From positions 1 through 9,325 of the forward strand of contig JADGFH010000188.1 in NCBI GenBank assembly GCA_016743925.1: 9,325 bases of DNA. Direction: 5' to 3'. Under the pieces are notes generated by a model. The model did not search any database, was not told the origin of the DNA, and worked only from the letters and a program-made list of their open reading frames with translations. The first letter of the stretch is position 1, and the number at the start of each line of letters is the position of its first letter. Shown here piece by piece: positions 6,720-9,325 of this stretch. A program made the translations under genes and the position numbers. Source of the DNA: Labilibaculum sp. GTDB taxonomy: Bacteria > Bacteroidota > Bacteroidia > Bacteroidales > Marinifilaceae.

Positions 6720-8831
6720 CTAATTCTTTTTGAATATATCAATTTCAGCAAATGAAGAAATATTACTATTTCTAACTGTTGATTTAGAAATCAGTTTGAT
6801 GAATCTTGAGTTTAGGCATTTATTAAATTTAATCACCTGTGCAATAGGATTATTCTCAATATTACTGAACGTTCCTAAAGCGACTGGTTCTTCCCAGCTC
6901 TTTCCATCCTCACTCACAAAAAAAGCATATTCATAAACGATCCCGTCTTTTTGTCCATCTTGTCGAGGTAAATATGAAAACCCATTTATTGAAAGCTTCT
7001 CACCCATATCAATAATTAATTCGTGCGGATGCTTCTCTGCGGAATTATCCGTTATAAAAAAGCTTTTAGGGTCGTTATCAATTGCTTTAACTGCATCTTT
7101 TGAAACCTTTCCATCTACGGAAACTACTTTCCATTTATCTCTGGCGACACCAAATTCATCAATAATGACATCTGTTTTGTATCCAGAAGTTTCATCTGCC
7201 GCGTAACTGTGAACTTTTCCGCCATGTGGTAAATGAATGGCTTTGGTGTATTGGGTAAAGTCATTCTTTTGAGGCTCGTCACCCAGGGCATAAAAAATGG
7301 CAACCCCTGTTTCGGAATTAAAACTTAAGTTTCCTTGAATATCGAAATTGGCAACAGGATCGGCAACCAATCGGGGTGCATTATAAATGCCCAGGTTTGA
7401 TAAAATCAAACAGGGAGCTTCGGTTTTTAGGGTAATGCGTGCTTTTGACGCCTTTACATTATCAAAACGAAGAATTCGTTTGTAGCCTATAGTAGTACCT
7501 TCAACAACTACTATATATTTTCCATCTACTTCAACTTCAAAAGTAAAGGCATGCACCCTTTGGCCCAGCGCAATATGCTCTTGAAGCAATAATCGATTAA
7601 AGCTCGTCTCTTTTCCAAAATCGAGAGAAAGCGTGGCACTTTGAACACTATCATTGGTTGCCCAATAGGTTTCTGTGCTTTCATCAATACATTTTTCAGC
7701 AGAGAAATCGTCATGTTTCCCACGATAATCGCTAGCGGTAACTTTGGTCTTTTCAATCAGATTAACTTCGAATTCGCGTTTTACTTGTTCATTGAATTTC
7801 AGTAGAGCCTTTTCGTCTAAATCTCGGATTTGACCACTTGGAGCTATTGCCAATCCCAGGTTTAAAGGCGAGCCACGGCCTATCGAAGTATAGTACAGAT
7901 CCATCAGGTTTTTTAAACTACGTGTTTGATGACCTGTATGATAATACCAGGCCTTGGGCCATAACAGGGTGGTGTTTACCTCAGCAGGAACCCACTCTTC
8001 TCCTTTAGGATCGCCGCTTCCCAATTTTTTTGTGTATTCAGGATCGGATTCACCCGGGAATTTTCCACCTGTAGAGATCGTATTCCAGTTGGTTTCACCT
8101 CCCAAGCCAGATTCGTTACCCACCCATCTTGTTCCGGGACCTACATCGCTAAAAATAACGGCATTAGGTTGGTGTTTTTTAACGATGGAGAAAATATTTT
8201 CATATCCGTAGTATGTTTTACGGTCGATGTTTCTTCGATCTTTTGCTCCTCCATAATAGCCGGTTCCGCCGTTTGCACCATCAATCCAAAACTCGAAAAC
8301 ATCACCATATTCGGTCATTAACTCTTCCAATTGTTTGTAATAATACTGCACATATTCACGTCGCCCGTATTCTGCATGGTTTCTATCCCATGGAGATAGA
8401 TACACGCCCAGTTTCAATCCATATTTCTTACATGATTTAGATAAATCTCCCAACACATCACCATTCCCATCTTTCCATGGTGTTGCTTTTACTGAATACT
8501 CATTGTACTTACTGGGCCACAAACAAAATCCGTCGTGGTGTTTCGCAACCAATATCAATCCTTTCATGCCTGCATTTTTGGCCACGCTCGCCCATTGATC
8601 GGTATCTAAATTAGAAGGATTAAATAATTTCGGATTCACATCACCATAAGCCCATTCCTCTTCGGTGTAAGTATTCAGTCCATAGCAAACAAGGCTGAAA
8701 TATTCCATTTCATGCCATTTCAGTTGACCTTCTGTTGGTATAGGCCCATATGGTTTTGGAATGTCCACCTTATTGGTACATGATATAAACAATATCAACA
8801 AAATGGATAAATAATCAGTTTTCATTTTCAT
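6720..8831 (-). CDS. Multimodular GH29 alpha-L-fucosidase lipoprotein with two F5/8-type C modules
   Basis: The 703-residue protein carries a lipoprotein signal (LFISC, C18). The GH29 barrel (about 30-355) contains AKHHDGFCLW (96-105), nucleophile D184 in FWIDGANGG and E284 in VPAEVNTTLLWPKAWYY. This E...W.YY arrangement is typical of GH29-B enzymes, which act on alpha-1,3/1,4-fucosyl branches as in Lewis-type or similar glycans. Next come a galactose-binding-like F5/8 type C (CBM32-like) module at about 360-485 and a small sandwich (about 490-555, VAIFYALGDEP). That sandwich resembles the chitobiase/hexosaminidase C-terminal fold. A second F5/8 C module (about 565-700) ends with FAEIDIF. The binding modules should hold the enzyme on glycan. 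First enzyme gene of the operon, 57 bases after the regulator and directly behind the palindrome. ATG 8831 is used; a second ATG two codons later is also possible. Confidence 0.92.
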   Translation of the reverse strand: MKMKTDYLSILLILFISCTNKVDIPKPYGPIPTEGQLKWHEMEYFSLVCYGLNTYTEEEWAYGDVNPKLFNPSNLDTDQWASVAKNAGMKGLILVAKHHDGFCLWPSKYNEYSVKATPWKDGNGDVLGDLSKSCKKYGLKLGVYLSPWDRNHAEYGRREYVQYYYKQLEELMTEYGDVFEFWIDGANGGTGYYGGAKDRRNIDRKTYYGYENIFSIVKKHQPNAVIFSDVGPGTRWVGNESGLGGETNWNTISTGGKFPGESDPEYTKKLGSGDPKGEEWVPAEVNTTLLWPKAWYYHTGHQTRSLKNLMDLYYTSIGRGSPLNLGLAIAPSGQIRDLDEKALLKFNEQVKREFEVNLIEKTKVTASDYRGKHDDFSAEKCIDESTETYWATNDSVQSATLSLDFGKETSFNRLLLQEHIALGQRVHAFTFEVEVDGKYIVVVEGTTIGYKRILRFDNVKASKARITLKTEAPCLILSNLGIYNAPRLVADPVANFDIQGNLSFNSETGVAIFYALGDEPQKNDFTQYTKAIHLPHGGKVHSYAADETSGYKTDVIIDEFGVARDKWKVVSVDGKVSKDAVKAIDNDPKSFFITDNSAEKHPHELIIDMGEKLSINGFSYLPRQDGQKDGIVYEYAFFVSEDGKSWEEPVALGTFSNIENNPIAQVIKFNKCLNSRFIKLISKSTVRNSNISSFAEIDIFKKN

Positions 8832-8853
8832 AAATATTTTTTTACTAAGTGAC

Positions 8854-8867
8854 TTCTCACGTGAGAA
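8854..8867. promoter_or_regulatory. Candidate LacI-family operator (14-bp palindrome)
   Basis: TTCTCACGTGAGAA is a perfect palindrome with a central CG, the symmetry typical of LacI/GalR-family operators. It lies 22 bases before the first fucosidase start and 21 bases after the regulator's stop codon. This suggests that the adjacent regulator controls an internal promoter for the enzyme genes. No clear TAnnTTTG box is visible in the 57-base gap. Confidence 0.55.
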
Positions 8868-8888
8868 TTTTAATTTAAATAAATCAGA

Positions 8889-9325
8889 CTAACACGATCT
8901 TCTTTTCAAAATGGATGCCGGTAAAACTTTCACTTTCACTTCCAATTTCTTTTCATTTGAGTTGATTTTTTCCATGAGCATTTGCAAGGAAAATTCAGCC
9001 ATTTGCTCAACCGGTTGGTCCACTGTTGTCAGCTCAGGATCAATTGCCATTCCCATGGGATCATTATCAAATCCAATAATTGCAACATCTTCAGGCACAC
9101 GAGTTCCGACACTTTTTAAGTATTTAATAACTCCAATTCCCACATCGTCTCCAACAGCAAGTATGGCGTCCGGTTTTTCGGGTAATTCCATCAACTGCCT
9201 GGCTCCGCGAACTCCATCTTCCATGAAAAAATCACCTTTGACCAGCAACTCCTCCTTAAAAGAGATGCCGTTTTCCATTAAAGCGTGTTTATATCCTTTC
9301 AGTCGATCTCGATACACATTTATAT
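8889..9325 (-). CDS. LacI/GalR-family transcriptional regulator (C-terminal part, cut by window edge)
   Basis: The frame stays open to the right edge of the window, so the DNA-binding helix-turn-helix and the first half of the sensor domain lie outside. The visible part of about 145 residues is the second half of a periplasmic-binding-protein-like effector domain. It shows YRDRLKGYKHAL, KPDAILAVGDDVGIGVIKYL, VPEDVAIIGFDNDPMG and PELTTVDQPVEQMAEFS, in the order usual for LacI regulators. GTG at 9315-9317 sits inside this domain and is not the true start. The protein presumably senses a sugar released by the operon's enzymes, possibly fucose or a fucosylated oligosaccharide (inference), and binds the palindrome just downstream. 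It is on the same strand as the fucosidase genes, 57 bases before the first. Confidence 0.93.
   Translation of the reverse strand, partial: INVYRDRLKGYKHALMENGISFKEELLVKGDFFMEDGVRGARQLMELPEKPDAILAVGDDVGIGVIKYLKSVGTRVPEDVAIIGFDNDPMGMAIDPELTTVDQPVEQMAEFSLQMLMEKINSNEKKLEVKVKVLPASILKRRSC

Noticed and set aside
7526..7756. Minus-strand open frame inside the large fucosidase gene
   Set aside because: Alternative-frame shadow of the F5/8 module coding region, with no independent signal.
9315..9317. GTG as start of the LacI-type gene
   Set aside because: It lies in the middle of the conserved effector domain, and the frame stays open to the window edge; the gene is simply cut.
1..9325. CRISPR array, tRNA, rRNA or riboswitch
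   Set aside because: No regularly spaced repeats, cloverleaf structures or recognisable riboswitch cores were seen on either strand.

Overview
The window most likely comes from a Bacteroidota genome (Bacteroidia or a related marine/gut lineage). This rests on low GC, scarce Shine-Dalgarno sites, TAnnTTTG-type -7 promoter boxes, short lipoprotein signals, and a clustered set of GH29 glycoside hydrolases under a LacI-type regulator. The exact taxon cannot be read from the sequence. All intact genes lie on the minus strand.

Right-hand part (about 4033-9325): a carbohydrate-use operon. A LacI-family regulator, cut by the window edge, is followed by three different GH29 alpha-L-fucosidase-family genes. 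The first is a large lipoprotein with two C-terminal carbohydrate-binding-like modules. The second is a Sec-exported enzyme of normal GH29 size. The third is a compact lipoprotein that is essentially a bare catalytic domain. Gaps are 57, 38 and 23 bases, and a hairpin plus eight-T terminator follows the last gene. A perfect 14-bp palindrome with a central CG, in the gap between the regulator and the first enzyme, is a good operator candidate. Together the genes suggest periplasmic or surface removal of fucose from different linkages of a host or algal glycan. No SusC/SusD transporter pair or fucose catabolic gene is visible.

Middle part (about 2990-4030): a decayed plus-strand interval. One frame resembles the N-terminal core-binding part of a Bacteroidota tyrosine recombinase. 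Next comes the C-terminal domain of an SGNH/GDSL-hydrolase-like protein broken by an internal TAG. A 24-bp imperfect inverted repeat follows. It looks like the scar of an old integration and gene-loss event next to the fucosidase operon.

Left-hand part (1-2985): separate single genes, namely a CatA-type acetyltransferase, a stand-alone response-regulator receiver protein, a membrane-anchored alpha/beta hydrolase and an exported methionine-R-sulfoxide reductase (MsrB). Terminator-like hairpins follow three of them: msrB (strong), the hydrolase (moderate) and the receiver gene (weak). The most unusual elements are the compact fucosidase-like enzyme, the operator palindrome and the decayed region. 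I did not see a clearly new defence or mobile system.
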